Positions 44,497 through 54,024 of a stretch of DNA of 64,000 nucleotides are shown piece by piece (within the stretch, counting starts at the first letter, position 1; the number at the start of each line of letters is the position of its first letter). The position numbers and the translations under genes are program-made. The DNA comes from Tolumonas osonensis (lineage in GTDB: Bacteria; Pseudomonadota; Gammaproteobacteria; Enterobacterales; Aeromonadaceae): contig NZ_JACHGR010000006.1 of assembly GCF_014202415.1 (NCBI RefSeq), positions 1 through 64,000 on the forward strand, written 5' to 3'. A model generated the notes under the pieces. That model did no database searches and was not told the origin of the DNA. It saw only the letters and a list, made by a program, of their open reading frames with translations.

Positions 44497-45444
44497 ATGC
44501 CAATCAAAATTCCCGACCAATTACCTGCCGCAGGGGTGCTGACAGAAGAGAATATCTTTGTCATGACCGATACCCGCGCAGCGCATCAGGATATCCGGCC
44601 ACTGAAAGTGTTGCTGCTGAACCTGATGCCGAAAAAAATTGAAACGGAAATTCAGTTGATGCGCATGTTGTCTAACTCACCACTGCAGGTGATTGTGGAT
44701 CTGCTGCGTATTGATGACCGTGAATCCAAAAACACACCAAGGATCCATGTCGAGACCTTTTATCAGGATTTTGACCAGATCAAAGACAACAAATATGACG
44801 GCCTGATCATCACCGGTGCGCCGCTGGGTCTGGTGCAATTCGACGATGTGGTCTACTGGGACACACTGATCAAGATCATTGAGTGGTCGAAGAAAAACGT
44901 CACCTCGACGCTGTTCCTCTGCTGGGCGGCGCAGGCGGCACTGAAGGTATTGTACGGACTGGAAAAACAGACCCGTGATGTGAAGCTTTCCGGGGTCTAT
45001 TACCACCGCAAGCTGGAACAGCAGGATCCGCTGGTTCGTGGTTTTGATGATGTCTTTCTGGCGCCACATTCCCGCTATGCCTCTTTTGAAGGCGATTTTA
45101 TCCGTGCTAATACGGATCTGCAGATTTTTGCCGAGTCTGATGTGGCGGGTGTTTATCTGGCCGCGACCAAAGACTGTCGTCAGGTGTTTGTCACCGGGCA
45201 TCCGGAATACGACGCAGAAACCCTGCATAACGAATATCACCGTGATATGACGGCCGGGATTAATCCGAATATTCCGGCGAATTATTATCCGGAGAATAAT
45301 CCGCTTAATCCGCCATATCATAGCTGGCGCAGTCATGGACATCTGTTATTCTCTAACTGGCTTAACTATTACGTCTACCAGCTGACGCCATATGATTTAA
45401 ATACGCTGACTCAGGGCACAGAAGAGCTGGCCTGGGAAATCTGA
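44497..45444 (+). CDS. metA: Homoserine O-succinyltransferase
   Basis: 315 residues from [16 protein letters not shown]. coli MetA has 309. First committed step of methionine synthesis, acylating homoserine. Catalytic cysteine in [12 protein letters not shown] (residue ~142); His and Glu in [17 protein letters not shown] precedes ATG 44497 and excludes the frame from 44482. A few homologues use acetyl-CoA; family recognition alone cannot exclude that. A MetJ operator lies upstream, metH downstream on the same strand. Confidence 0.94.
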   Translation: MPIKIPDQLPAAGVLTEENIFVMTDTRAAHQDIRPLKVLLLNLMPKKIETEIQLMRMLSNSPLQVIVDLLRIDDRESKNTPRIHVETFYQDFDQIKDNKYDGLIITGAPLGLVQFDDVVYWDTLIKIIEWSKKNVTSTLFLCWAAQAALKVLYGLEKQTRDVKLSGVYYHRKLEQQDPLVRGFDDVFLAPHSRYASFEGDFIRANTDLQIFAESDVAGVYLAATKDCRQVFVTGHPEYDAETLHNEYHRDMTAGINPNIPANYYPENNPLNPPYHSWRSHGHLLFSNWLNYYVYQLTPYDLNTLTQGTEELAWEI

Positions 45445-45500
45445 CTCTATTCTTGAGTTATCATATGACGATTCTGTCCGGCAGGGATGTCGGACATCTT

Positions 45501-45513
45501 AGTTTTAGAATTA
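45501..45513. promoter_or_regulatory. Palindrome in the metA-metH gap
   Basis: GATGTC-G-GACATC at about the middle of the 99-bp gap, shortly upstream of metH. It resembles neither a perfect met box pair nor the MetR site TGAA-N5-TTCA. Possible operator only. Confidence 0.3.
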
Positions 45514-45543
45514 TCTGCATCACCGATATTGAGGACGCCGCCC

Positions 45544-48500
45544 GTGGTTGTAAAGGTAAACACATCAGCACTGTATCAGTCATTACAGGAACGTATTCTG
45601 CTTATTGATGGTGGTATGGGCACCATGATCCAAAGCTATCAATTGCAGGAGGCTGATTTTCGTGGTGAGCGATTTGCAGACTGGCCATCAGACCTGAAAG
45701 GTAACAATGACCTGCTGGTCTTGACTAAACCGGATGTCATTGCGGCGATTCATGACGCCTATCTGGCAGCGGGTGCAGATATTATTGAAACCAACAGTTT
45801 TAATGCCACACGTATTGCGATGGCTGACTACCATATGGAAGCGCTGTCAGCCGAGATCAACCGGGAAGCCGCACAGCTGGCACGTCGTGTTGTCGATACG
45901 TGGAATGCAAAGACACCTGAAAAACCGCGTTTTGTTGCCGGCGTGCTGGGTCCGACCAACCGTACTGCCTCTATTTCTCCTGACGTGAACGATCCGGGGA
46001 AACGTAACGTCACCTTTGATCAGTTGGTGGATGCCTACAAAGAATCGACCGAAGCCCTGATAGAAGGCGGCGCCGATATCATCATGATCGAAACCATCTT
46101 CGATACCCTGAATGCGAAAGCGGCGTTTTTTGCCGTAGACAGCATTTTTGAAAAACTGGGCGTCAAACTGCCGGTGATGATTTCCGGTACTATCACGGAT
46201 GCCTCAGGCCGTACCTTGTCCGGACAGACAACCGAAGCTTTCTACAACTCGCTGCGTCATGCCCGGCCGCTGTCATTTGGTCTGAACTGTGCGCTGGGGC
46301 CCCAGGAGCTGCGTCAGTATGTGCAGGAACTGGCTCGCATCAGTGAAAGCTATGTGTCCGTGCATCCGAATGCCGGTCTGCCGAATGCGTTTGGTGGCTA
46401 TGATCTGGAAGCCGACGAAATGGCGGCACACATCCGTGAATGGGCCGAGTCCGGTTTCCTGAACATGGTCGGTGGCTGTTGTGGTACCACGCCGGATCAT
46501 ATCCGGGCGATGGCGAAAGCCGTCGAGGGGGTCAAACCACGTGCCTTGCCGGAACTTCCGGTAGCCTGTCGTTTGGCTGGTCTGGAGCCGCTGACCATTG
46601 ATGACAACTCGATGTTTGTAAACGTGGGTGAGCGGACCAACGTCACCGGCTCAGCCAAGTTCAAACGTCTGATCAAAGAAGAACAATATGACGAAGCGCT
46701 GGATATTGCTCGTCAGCAGGTTGAAAACGGTGCCCAGATCATCGACATCAACATGGACGAAGGCATGCTGGATGCCGAAGCGTGCATGGTGCGTTTCCTC
46801 AATCTGATCGCTTCTGAACCGGATATCTCCCGTGTGCCGATCATGATCGACTCATCCAAATGGGAAGTCATTGAATCGGGTCTGAAATGTATTCAGGGTA
46901 AAGGCGTCGTGAACTCTATCTCCATGAAAGAAGGGGTAGAGAAATTTATTCAGCAGGCCAGACTGATCCGGCGCTATGGCGCTGCCGTGATCGTGATGGC
47001 GTTTGACGAACTTGGTCAGGCGGATACCCGTGCGCGCAAGTTCGAAATCTGTCAGCGTGCCTACAAGATCCTGACCGAAGAAGTGGGCTTCCCGCCGGAA
47101 GATATCATTTTCGATCCGAATATTTTCGCCGTGGCGACCGGTATTGATGAACACAACAACTATGCAGTGGATTTCATCGAAGCGGTTAAAGACATCAAAA
47201 CCCATTTGCCTCACGCCATGATTTCCGGCGGGGTATCGAACGTATCGTTCTCCTTCCGTGGTAATGATCCGGTACGTGAAGCTATTCACTCTGTCTTCCT
47301 CTATTACGCCATCAGAAACGGCATGGATATGGGGATTGTGAACGCCGGTCAGCTGGCTATTTATGAAGACATTCCGGCCGAACTGAAAGAGAAAGTGGAA
47401 GCGGTGGTGCTGAACAAGCATCCGGGTGCCACCGAAGAGCTGCTGGCGATCGCGGAAAGATACCGGGGCGGAGCGGCGCAACAGGCGGCAGACCCGCGTG
47501 AACAGGAATGGCGCAGCTGGCCGGTCGGCAAACGACTGGAACACGCGCTGGTCAAAGGTATTACTGATTTTATTGATGAAGATACCGAAGAAGCCCGTCA
47601 GCAGGCAGTCCGTCCGATTGAGGTCATCGAAGGGCCGCTGATGGCCGGGATGAATGTGGTCGGCGATCTGTTTGGCGCCGGTAAAATGTTCCTGCCGCAG
47701 GTGGTGAAATCAGCGCGGGTAATGAAACGCGCCGTGGCGTATCTGCAGCCATTTATCGAAAAAGAGAAAGCTGCCGGGCAGAGCAACGGCAAGATCGTCA
47801 TGGCGACCGTGAAAGGTGACGTCCATGACATCGGTAAAAACATCGTCGGTGTGGTACTGCAGTGTAACAACTACGAGATCGTCGATCTGGGCGTGATGGT
47901 GTCTTGTGAGAAGATTCTGCAGACCGCACGCGAAGTGAATGCGGATATTATTGGTCTGTCCGGTCTGATCACGCCATCGCTGGATGAGATGGTCCATGTC
48001 GCCAAAGAGATGGAACGACAAGGGTTCAAAATTCCGCTGATGATCGGTGGCGCGACCACCTCCAAAGCTCATACTGCGGTGAAAATCGAGCAGAATTACA
48101 GTGAGCCGGTGGTGTATGTATCGAATGCTTCCCGTGCCGTTGGCGTGGTGCAGAGCCTGCTGAGCACCGAACTGAAAGCACCGTTTGTACAGCGTCTGCG
48201 CGATGAATATAAGGTAGTGCGTGAACAGCACAGCCGCAAGCAGCCACGCACACCGCCGGTGACACTGGAAGCCGCGCGTGCCAATGCGTTGCAGCTGGAC
48301 TGGCAGAACTACCAGCCACCGAAACCGAATCAACTTGGGGTGAAAGTGATCGATAATGTCACGATCGCCACGCTGCGTGACTACATTGACTGGACCCCGT
48401 TCTTCCTGAGCTGGGAGCTGGCCGGTAAATTCCCGCGGATTCTGGAAGATGAAGTGGTGGGTGAAGAAGCGACCCGTCTCTATCATGATGCGCAGGCCAT

Positions 48501-49257
48501 GCTGGATCGTTTACAAGCATCCGGTGAAGTGAACGTCAGTGCGATTATTGGTCTGTTCCCTGCGAATCGCGTCGGTGATGACGTTGAAGTTTATACCGAT
48601 GAGTCCCGCAGCCAGGTCTTGCAGACATTCCGATTCCTGCGTCAGCAGACGGACAAGGTCAGTCAGGCGCGAAACGGCGAGGTCTTCCCGAATTACTGTC
48701 TGGCGGATTTTGTTGCACCGAAGGAGAGTGGTGTTGCAGACTACTTCGGCGGTTTTGCCGTCACCGGTGGTATCGGTGAAGCAGAGCTGGCCGCACAGTA
48801 TAAAGCTGCCGGCGATGACTATAACGCGATTCTGATTCAGGCCGTCTGTGATCGTCTGGCAGAAGCCTTTGCCGAATACCTGCATGCTCAGGTGCGGAAG
48901 GAATACTGGGGTTATGCCGCAGATGAAAATCTGTCCAATGACGAGCTGATCCGGGAAAATTACCAGGGTATTCGTCCGGCGCCAGGATATCCGGCGTGTC
49001 CTGAACATACCGAAAAAGGCACACTCTGGAAATTACTGGGCGTGGAGCAGGCTATCGGCATGAAACTGACCGATTCTTACGCCATGACCCCGGCGGCTTC
49101 GGTTTCCGGTTTCTATTTCAGTCATCCGCAATCCCGGTATTTTGCGGTTGCCGGTCTTCAGAAAGATCAGATTGAAGACTATGCGGCCCGCAAAGGGATG
49201 ACGTTAGCCGAGGCTGAACGCTGGCTGGCGCCGAATCTTGGTTATGACGCCGGATAA
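45544..49257 (+). CDS. metH: Cobalamin-dependent methionine synthase
   Basis: 1237 residues from GTG 45544 (GAGG 9 nt upstream), close to E. coli MetH (1227). Four modules in order: homocysteine domain ([15 protein letters not shown]; zinc cysteines in GLNCALGP and GGCCGTTP), methyltetrahydrofolate domain ([20 protein letters not shown]), cobalamin domain (VHDIGKN, the DxHxxG cobalt ligand) and SAM activation domain ([15 protein letters not shown]). Transfers methyl from 5-methyl-THF to homocysteine. An ATG at 45487 would add 19 residues without family support. Its presence implies B12 supply by synthesis or uptake. Confidence 0.95.
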   Translation: MVVKVNTSALYQSLQERILLIDGGMGTMIQSYQLQEADFRGERFADWPSDLKGNNDLLVLTKPDVIAAIHDAYLAAGADIIETNSFNATRIAMADYHMEALSAEINREAAQLARRVVDTWNAKTPEKPRFVAGVLGPTNRTASISPDVNDPGKRNVTFDQLVDAYKESTEALIEGGADIIMIETIFDTLNAKAAFFAVDSIFEKLGVKLPVMISGTITDASGRTLSGQTTEAFYNSLRHARPLSFGLNCALGPQELRQYVQELARISESYVSVHPNAGLPNAFGGYDLEADEMAAHIREWAESGFLNMVGGCCGTTPDHIRAMAKAVEGVKPRALPELPVACRLAGLEPLTIDDNSMFVNVGERTNVTGSAKFKRLIKEEQYDEALDIARQQVENGAQIIDINMDEGMLDAEACMVRFLNLIASEPDISRVPIMIDSSKWEVIESGLKCIQGKGVVNSISMKEGVEKFIQQARLIRRYGAAVIVMAFDELGQADTRARKFEICQRAYKILTEEVGFPPEDIIFDPNIFAVATGIDEHNNYAVDFIEAVKDIKTHLPHAMISGGVSNVSFSFRGNDPVREAIHSVFLYYAIRNGMDMGIVNAGQLAIYEDIPAELKEKVEAVVLNKHPGATEELLAIAERYRGGAAQQAADPREQEWRSWPVGKRLEHALVKGITDFIDEDTEEARQQAVRPIEVIEGPLMAGMNVVGDLFGAGKMFLPQVVKSARVMKRAVAYLQPFIEKEKAAGQSNGKIVMATVKGDVHDIGKNIVGVVLQCNNYEIVDLGVMVSCEKILQTAREVNADIIGLSGLITPSLDEMVHVAKEMERQGFKIPLMIGGATTSKAHTAVKIEQNYSEPVVYVSNASRAVGVVQSLLSTELKAPFVQRLRDEYKVVREQHSRKQPRTPPVTLEAARANALQLDWQNYQPPKPNQLGVKVIDNVTIATLRDYIDWTPFFLSWELAGKFPRILEDEVVGEEATRLYHDAQAMLDRLQASGEVNVSAIIGLFPANRVGDDVEVYTDESRSQVLQTFRFLRQQTDKVSQARNGEVFPNYCLADFVAPKESGVADYFGGFAVTGGIGEAELAAQYKAAGDDYNAILIQAVCDRLAEAFAEYLHAQVRKEYWGYAADENLSNDELIRENYQGIRPAPGYPACPEHTEKGTLWKLLGVEQAIGMKLTDSYAMTPAASVSGFYFSHPQSRYFAVAGLQKDQIEDYAARKGMTLAEAERWLAPNLGYDAG

Positions 49258-49279
49258 GATCATCAAGACTTAATCTGTC

Positions 49280-49310
49280 AGGGGCCTTTCGGGGCCCTTG
49301 CTTGTTTTTT
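49280..49310 (+). terminator. Terminator-like hairpin after metH
   Basis: AGGGGCC-TTTC-GGGGCCCT pairs with one bulge and is followed by TGCTTGTTTTTT. Confidence 0.65.
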
Positions 49311-49468
49311 GAGCAAAAAGAAAATCAAGCTTGAGCACAGATCACAAGAACTGAAATTTTATTGTAAAGGTTTCGGATGTAGCATTGACTAATGATCCAA
49401 GCACTATAATCTGCCTTTCTGGCAGAGGGTAACTTCTGGTTCACCATGAATAATAAAGGATAGCGGGT

Positions 49469-50029
49469 ATGCCGAAGAATATTTTGATTGTTATTGAACA
49501 GGCTGTGAACAAATGCTTGGACATGGATTTAACTAAATTTAATCAGCTTGAGATTGTGGTTAGTGCCAGCCAGAAGAGTCTGCCTGTCGAGTTTGTCAAA
49601 GAGTTGCTGCGCATTCAGGTTCAATGTGGCTCACCGGTTGAACTGCTGACGACTAAAGGTACTGGCGGTCATCATGTTGAAATGTATCTGGCCTGGTTAC
49701 TGGGTCGTCATATTGAAAAAACGCCGGATGCCAATATTACGGTCATCGCGGATAACATTGATGCGGAAAGCCTGCTGGGTAACTGTATTGATGAAGAATA
49801 TCACGATCGTATCTGCATTATTCAGGGTGATGCGGATGTTCCCAAATCAGAAGGTCTGAAACTGGAAAAACCGGCACAGAAAAAAGCGCCAATAGAAACG
49901 GCAGTGGCTGAAGAAAAGGTTAAACAGGCCGATAACAAACTGATCTCTAAACTGATGGAGCGCCAGGACATACTGGAAGCGCGTCATCCGATCACCGGTG
50001 AACCACTGCCATCACCGCTGAACAATTAA
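49469..50029 (+). CDS. PIN-like domain protein with degenerate acidic residues
   Basis: 186 residues, no signal peptide. Residues ~3-115 follow the layout of PIN-like/NYN ribonuclease domains: first strand ILIVIEQAVN (where D-x-EN is usual), VVSASQKSLPVEFVKELL, then TGGHHVEMYLAWLLGRH (where GxxALDFHLAxxLG is usual) and ITVIADNIDAESLLGNC (where SxDxGFDPLI is usual). Several catalytic aspartates are replaced (D to E or lost), so it may be inactive or an RNA-binding relative. Residues ~125-165 are Lys/Glu/Ala-rich and charged, and the tail is LEARHPITGEPLPSPLNN. Followed by a strong terminator, so monocistronic. The domain call is pattern-based inference. Confidence 0.5.
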   Translation: MPKNILIVIEQAVNKCLDMDLTKFNQLEIVVSASQKSLPVEFVKELLRIQVQCGSPVELLTTKGTGGHHVEMYLAWLLGRHIEKTPDANITVIADNIDAESLLGNCIDEEYHDRICIIQGDADVPKSEGLKLEKPAQKKAPIETAVAEEKVKQADNKLISKLMERQDILEARHPITGEPLPSPLNN

Positions 50030-50077
50030 TGTTTTCTGCAGAATCCTGAGACTGAGATGATTCAGTCCGGTAAAAAG

Positions 50078-50113
50078 TGCCAGCGTGATCGGGATGCGCT
50101 GGCATTTTTTTTC
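50078..50113 (+). terminator. Strong terminator after the PIN-like gene
   Basis: TGCCAGCG (50078-50085) / CGCTGGCA (50097-50104), loop TGATCGGGATG, then nine T. It falls inside the longest open frame of the next gene and so argues against that longer start. Confidence 0.93.
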
Positions 50114-50137
50114 CAAAACCCGCCTCATGTTCCGGAT

Positions 50138-50587
50138 ATGTATTGCAGGATTGCAACGCTGTCCGATCTGCCTGCATTACTGCATCTGGAAAGATATTGC
50201 TTTAATCCGTTTCTGGGCTTCGGACGTCGTCGCTGGCGCTATCTGATTACCGGGTCGGCATGTACGACGCTTTTGTTGTTTCATCAGGAAACGCTGGTTG
50301 CCTATCTCTGTCTGTTGCCGCATCAAGGCTGGCAGGGATTGGAGATCCGCGCGTTAGCGGTTCACTGGTCATTCCGGCAAAAAGGACTGGGGCGCTGGCT
50401 GATCCAGTTGTCACAGGCGTTGTCCCGGCAATGGCATATGCGGGCATTGTATTTGTCAGTGGATTGTGAAAATACGGCCGCGTTATCTCTGTATCAGCAA
50501 GCCGGTTTTCAGACATCGGCAGAACTGGCCGATTACTATGGTCCGGACAGGCATGGTCTGCGCATGCGCTGTCATTCCATCGCATAG
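50138..50587 (+). CDS. GNAT acetyltransferase, RimI-like
   Basis: 149 residues from MYCRIATLSDLPALLHLERYCF. The acetyl-CoA loop RQKGLGRWLIQLSQAL is preceded by LEIRALAVHWSF, and CENTAALSLYQQAGF is the C-terminal GNAT block. Size and layout resemble RimI (148), but sequence identity to RimI itself is not obvious, so no symbol is given. The start is placed after the upstream terminator; CCGGA just before the ATG is only a fair ribosome binding site. Confidence 0.7.
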   Translation: MYCRIATLSDLPALLHLERYCFNPFLGFGRRRWRYLITGSACTTLLLFHQETLVAYLCLLPHQGWQGLEIRALAVHWSFRQKGLGRWLIQLSQALSRQWHMRALYLSVDCENTAALSLYQQAGFQTSAELADYYGPDRHGLRMRCHSIA

Positions 50588-50697
50588 GCCTATCTTATTT
50601 TTCGGGAATAACTTGCGGGTAGCGTGGAGTGACCGGACAGGCCTCCAGACTGGATACTGATGCTCAGATTCAGTCCTGTCTATTACGGAGTTACCCT

Positions 50698-52014
50698 ATG
50701 AAAGTCGCTATTATTGGTGCCGGCAGCACAGTGTTCATGCGTAATATTGTCCGCGACCTGCTACAGCAACCCGCCTTGATCTCCACGCATATCGCATTAC
50801 AGGATATTGATGGCAAACGTTTGCAGGAGTCGCAAATGGTCGCCGGTCAAATCATCTCCGCATTAAAAGTACCGGCGACTGTCAGTGCCAGTATGGATCG
50901 CCGGGAGGTATTGCGGGGAGCGGATGTCGTGATCACCATGTTCCAGGTAGGTGGGTATAAACCGTCTACGGTGGTTGATTTCGATATCCCGAAAAAGTAC
51001 GGTCTGCGCCAGACGATCGCGGATACGCTGGGTGTTGGCGGTATCATGCGCGGATTGCGCACGGTGCCTGTGCTGGTGGATATCGCCCGTGACATGCGGG
51101 AATTGTGTCCGAACGCATTGCTGATGAACTATGTGAACCCGATGGCTATTCTGAGCCTGGCTGTGCAGCGTATGGTACCGGAGATCCAATATGTTGGTCT
51201 GTGTCATTCGGTACAGGGCACGGCAGAAGAATTGGCGAAGGATTTAGGTGTTGAGCCGGCTAACCTGGTGTATACCTGTGCCGGTATCAACCACATGGCG
51301 TTTTATAACCAATTTACGCAACGCCTGCCGGATGGTTCCACAGAGGATTTGTATCCGCGCCTGAAAGCGCTGGCCGCCGAAGGCCGTGTACCGGACGGAA
51401 ACCGGGTGCGTTATGAAATTCTGCGCAAGTTTGGCTATTTTGTGACTGAATCCAGTGAGCATTTTGCCGAATACTCTCCCTGGTTCATCAAGCGCGATCG
51501 TCCGGATCTGATCGAGAAATTCAATATTCCACTGGACGAATACCCGCGCCGCTGCGAACGGCAGATTGCCGACTGGGCAGAAGAGCTGCAACGTATCGAA
51601 ACACAGCATGACATCGAAATTAAGCAAAGCCGGGAATATGCCGCCGCTATTATCAACTCGCTGGCTACCGGTGAACCATCCGTCATTTACGGTAACGTGC
51701 TGAACAAAGGCCTGATCGATAATTTGCCACAGGATTGTGCGGTAGAAGTGGCCTGTCTGGTGGATCGCAATGGTATGCAACCGGTGAAATTCGGCAGCGT
51801 ACAACCGCAGTTGGCGGCGCTGATGCGTACCAACGTCAATGTGCAGCAACTGACCGTGGAAGCATTGATGACGGAAAACCCGGAATATATTTATCACGCG
51901 GCTTACCTGGATCCGCATACCAGTGCCGAACTGGATTTGGATCAGATCCATGATTTGGTTGATGATTTACGCCGCGCGCATGGGGACTGGTTACCGAAAT
52001 TTGCCCGTCTGTAA
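50698..52014 (+). CDS. melA: Alpha-galactosidase, GH4 (MelA)
   Basis: 438 residues from ATG 50698 with ACGGAG upstream; E. coli MelA has 451. GH4 enzymes hydrolyse melibiose by an NAD+-dependent redox-elimination mechanism with Mn2+. Visible: the Rossmann start KVAIIGAGSTVFMRNIV, MNYVNPMAI, GLCHSVQGTAEEL (metal-ligand Cys) and CAGINHMAFY (metal-ligand His). Cytoplasmic. It is convergent with the melR-type gene and part of the alpha-galactoside block at the right end of the window. A second, unrelated GH36 alpha-galactosidase lies 8 kb away. Confidence 0.92.
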   Translation: MKVAIIGAGSTVFMRNIVRDLLQQPALISTHIALQDIDGKRLQESQMVAGQIISALKVPATVSASMDRREVLRGADVVITMFQVGGYKPSTVVDFDIPKKYGLRQTIADTLGVGGIMRGLRTVPVLVDIARDMRELCPNALLMNYVNPMAILSLAVQRMVPEIQYVGLCHSVQGTAEELAKDLGVEPANLVYTCAGINHMAFYNQFTQRLPDGSTEDLYPRLKALAAEGRVPDGNRVRYEILRKFGYFVTESSEHFAEYSPWFIKRDRPDLIEKFNIPLDEYPRRCERQIADWAEELQRIETQHDIEIKQSREYAAAIINSLATGEPSVIYGNVLNKGLIDNLPQDCAVEVACLVDRNGMQPVKFGSVQPQLAALMRTNVNVQQLTVEALMTENPEYIYHAAYLDPHTSAELDLDQIHDLVDDLRRAHGDWLPKFARL

Positions 52015-52031
52015 TATGACCGGCAGGAAAG

Positions 52032-52062
52032 AAAGAGACAGCATTAAGCTGTCTCTTTTTCT
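52032..52062. terminator. Bidirectional terminator between melA and melR
   Basis: AAAGAGACAGC / GCTGTCTCTTT, 11-bp stem with loop ATTAA, then TTCT. It overlaps the last codons of the convergent melR gene. Confidence 0.85.
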
Positions 52063-52946
52063 ATGGGTAATAACAGGACGCCGGCGTTACTGCGGGTCGT
52101 CAGGCGGTATTGATTCGGTGTGATGCCGACCAATTTCTGAAAGGCCTCATAAAACCGGCTCATGGCACTGAAGCCGGTAGTCAGCGAAATATCCAGAATC
52201 GAACGGTTGGTTTCTGCCAGCAAGGCCCGGGCGTGGTTTATCTTCATCATGGTGATGTGATCTTTGATCGAATAGCCCATGACCTGCTTGAACAGATTCA
52301 TGGCGTAATTCGGGTGTAACTGAATTTGTTCAGCCACATCATTGACCCGGATCGCCTCATAATAATGTTCGGAGATGAAGCTCAGCATGGCCTGTATATA
52401 ACGGATTTTCCGCTCGTTCATGCGCAGGCTGTGCAGTTTCCCCGGTTCGGTATGCAGGAGTTCCTGCCAGCCGGAAACGGCAACCCGCTTCATCATCAGC
52501 ACGATTTCTTCCTGCATCAGCTGATAAAGACCATGGGAATTGCTGCGACTGTCATTATGCCAGCGTAGCACCTCATGATGACCGAACAGATCTTTGGTTG
52601 TGGAGATCACGACACTGCCGTGCAGAATTTTATTCAGCAGCAGGTCATCAACGGGTAATGCCAGAAAGTGGGAAAGGGGGATATTGATGACGCCCATCTG
52701 TGTGCAGTTTTCGCACTCAATCAGCCGGTGCGGGATCACGCCCCAGAAGAGACCAATATGACCCTCCGGCAGTTGAATCTGCTGATCATTGATCAGATAA
52801 CGCACCGGGCCGCCAAACGGAATATTCACTTCAACCTGGCGATGCCAGTGATAGCCCGGCATATCGCCGGGCTGACGGAACTCAACGCTTAATATTTCAT
52901 CGGCCTGTTGCCAGGTCAGGGGGCTGATTTCCGTAGGATCAGTCAT
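52044..52946 (-). CDS. melR: MelR-like AraC-family regulator
   Basis: 300 residues; E. coli MelR has 302. The N-terminal cupin resembles MelR: PGYHWHRQVEVNIPFGGPVRYLIND and GHIGLFWGVIPHRL. The C-terminal double helix-turn-helix: IRVNDVAEQIQLHPNYAMNLFKQVMGYSIKDHI, then ILDISLTTGFSAMSRFYEAFQKLVGITPNQYR. In E. coli MelR with melibiose and CRP activates melAB. Here it lies tail-to-tail with melA, and upstream of it on the same strand are the reductase and transport genes, so it may be part of that transcription unit. Confidence 0.85.
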   Translation of the reverse strand: MTDPTEISPLTWQQADEILSVEFRQPGDMPGYHWHRQVEVNIPFGGPVRYLINDQQIQLPEGHIGLFWGVIPHRLIECENCTQMGVINIPLSHFLALPVDDLLLNKILHGSVVISTTKDLFGHHEVLRWHNDSRSNSHGLYQLMQEEIVLMMKRVAVSGWQELLHTEPGKLHSLRMNERKIRYIQAMLSFISEHYYEAIRVNDVAEQIQLHPNYAMNLFKQVMGYSIKDHITMMKINHARALLAETNRSILDISLTTGFSAMSRFYEAFQKLVGITPNQYRLTTRSNAGVLLLPIEKETA

Positions 52947-52985
52947 CTCTTTCTCCTGATAAAAAGATGGCCTGAGTACGAGGGA

Positions 52986-53990
52986 TTACTTGCTGTCACC
53001 GGCGAGTATTTCGTCGATACGTGATAGCTCTTTCGCGCTCAGTTCCACATAATGTAATGCTGCGACGGCATCATCCAACTGGCTGGTTTTGCTGGCACCG
53101 ATCAGCACAGAGGTAATGGCCGGCTGACGCAGCACCCACTGCAGTGCCATCTGGGATAGTTTTTGTCCACGCAGATAGGCGACATGGTTCAGTTCACTAA
53201 TCATCTTCAGCCGTTCATCGGTGATGTCGGTCGGCTTGAGGAAGCGGCCATCTTTAGCGGCGCGGGAATCTTCCGGAATGCCATTCAGATAACGGTCGGT
53301 CAGCAACCCGCCGGCCAGCGGCGAGAACGCAATGCCCCCGATCTGCTCTTCACTGAGCACATCCAGCAGGCCGTTTTCGACCCAGCGCTCAAACATGGAG
53401 TATTTCGGCTGGTGGATGATGCACGGCGTACCCAGAGATTTCAGAATTTGCGATGCACGCTTGGTCAGCTCAGCCGGATAATTGGAAAGCCCGACATACA
53501 GCGCCTTACCCTGACGTACGATCAGATCCAGCGCCGCCATGGTTTCTTCCAGCGGGGTATTCGCATCCGGGCGGTGGTGATAGAAAATGTCCACGTAGTC
53601 CAGCCCCATTCGTTGCAGGCTTTGGTCCAGACTGGAGATCAGATATTTCTTGCTGCCACCATCACCATACGGGCCGGTCCACATCGGATAGCCGGCTTTG
53701 GTTGAAATAACCAGTTCATCACGCAGCGTGCGGAAATCCTGCTTCAGGATTTTGCCGAAGTTTTCTTCGGCTGAACCTGGTGGCGGACCATAGTTGTTGG
53801 CCAGATCGAAATGCGTGATACCACAGTCAAAAGCATGCCGGATCAGATTCCGGGCGTTATCCTGAACGGCGGTATTCCCAAAGTTATGCCATAAACCCAG
53901 GCTGATACGGGGTAGTTTCAATCCGCTCTGGCCGCTACGGCGATAATGCATCTGGTTATAACGTTCTTCATTCGGTACATAATCCGACAT
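52986..53990 (-). CDS. gpr: Aldo/keto reductase, L-glyceraldehyde 3-phosphate reductase-like
   Basis: 334 residues; E. coli Gpr (YghZ) has 346. The N-terminal MHYRRSGQSGLKLPRISLGLWHNFG, THFDLANNYGPPPGSAEENFG (catalytic Asp and Tyr), STKAGYPMWTGPYGDGGSKKYL (catalytic Lys) and YHHRPDANTPLEET are characteristic. NADPH-dependent reduction of L-glyceraldehyde-3-phosphate or methylglyoxal is known for E. coli. It sits between the ABC ATPase gene and melR on the same strand. A link to alpha-galactoside use is only positional. Confidence 0.85.
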   Translation of the reverse strand: MSDYVPNEERYNQMHYRRSGQSGLKLPRISLGLWHNFGNTAVQDNARNLIRHAFDCGITHFDLANNYGPPPGSAEENFGKILKQDFRTLRDELVISTKAGYPMWTGPYGDGGSKKYLISSLDQSLQRMGLDYVDIFYHHRPDANTPLEETMAALDLIVRQGKALYVGLSNYPAELTKRASQILKSLGTPCIIHQPKYSMFERWVENGLLDVLSEEQIGGIAFSPLAGGLLTDRYLNGIPEDSRAAKDGRFLKPTDITDERLKMISELNHVAYLRGQKLSQMALQWVLRQPAITSVLIGASKTSQLDDAVAALHYVELSAKELSRIDEILAGDSK

Positions 53991-54024
53991 GCTTGCCTCC
54001 GATTAATACATTTCTTCTGGGTTA

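Noticed and set aside
50057-50137. N-terminal extension of the RimI-like protein
   Set aside because: It would be translated across a perfect terminator hairpin with nine T.
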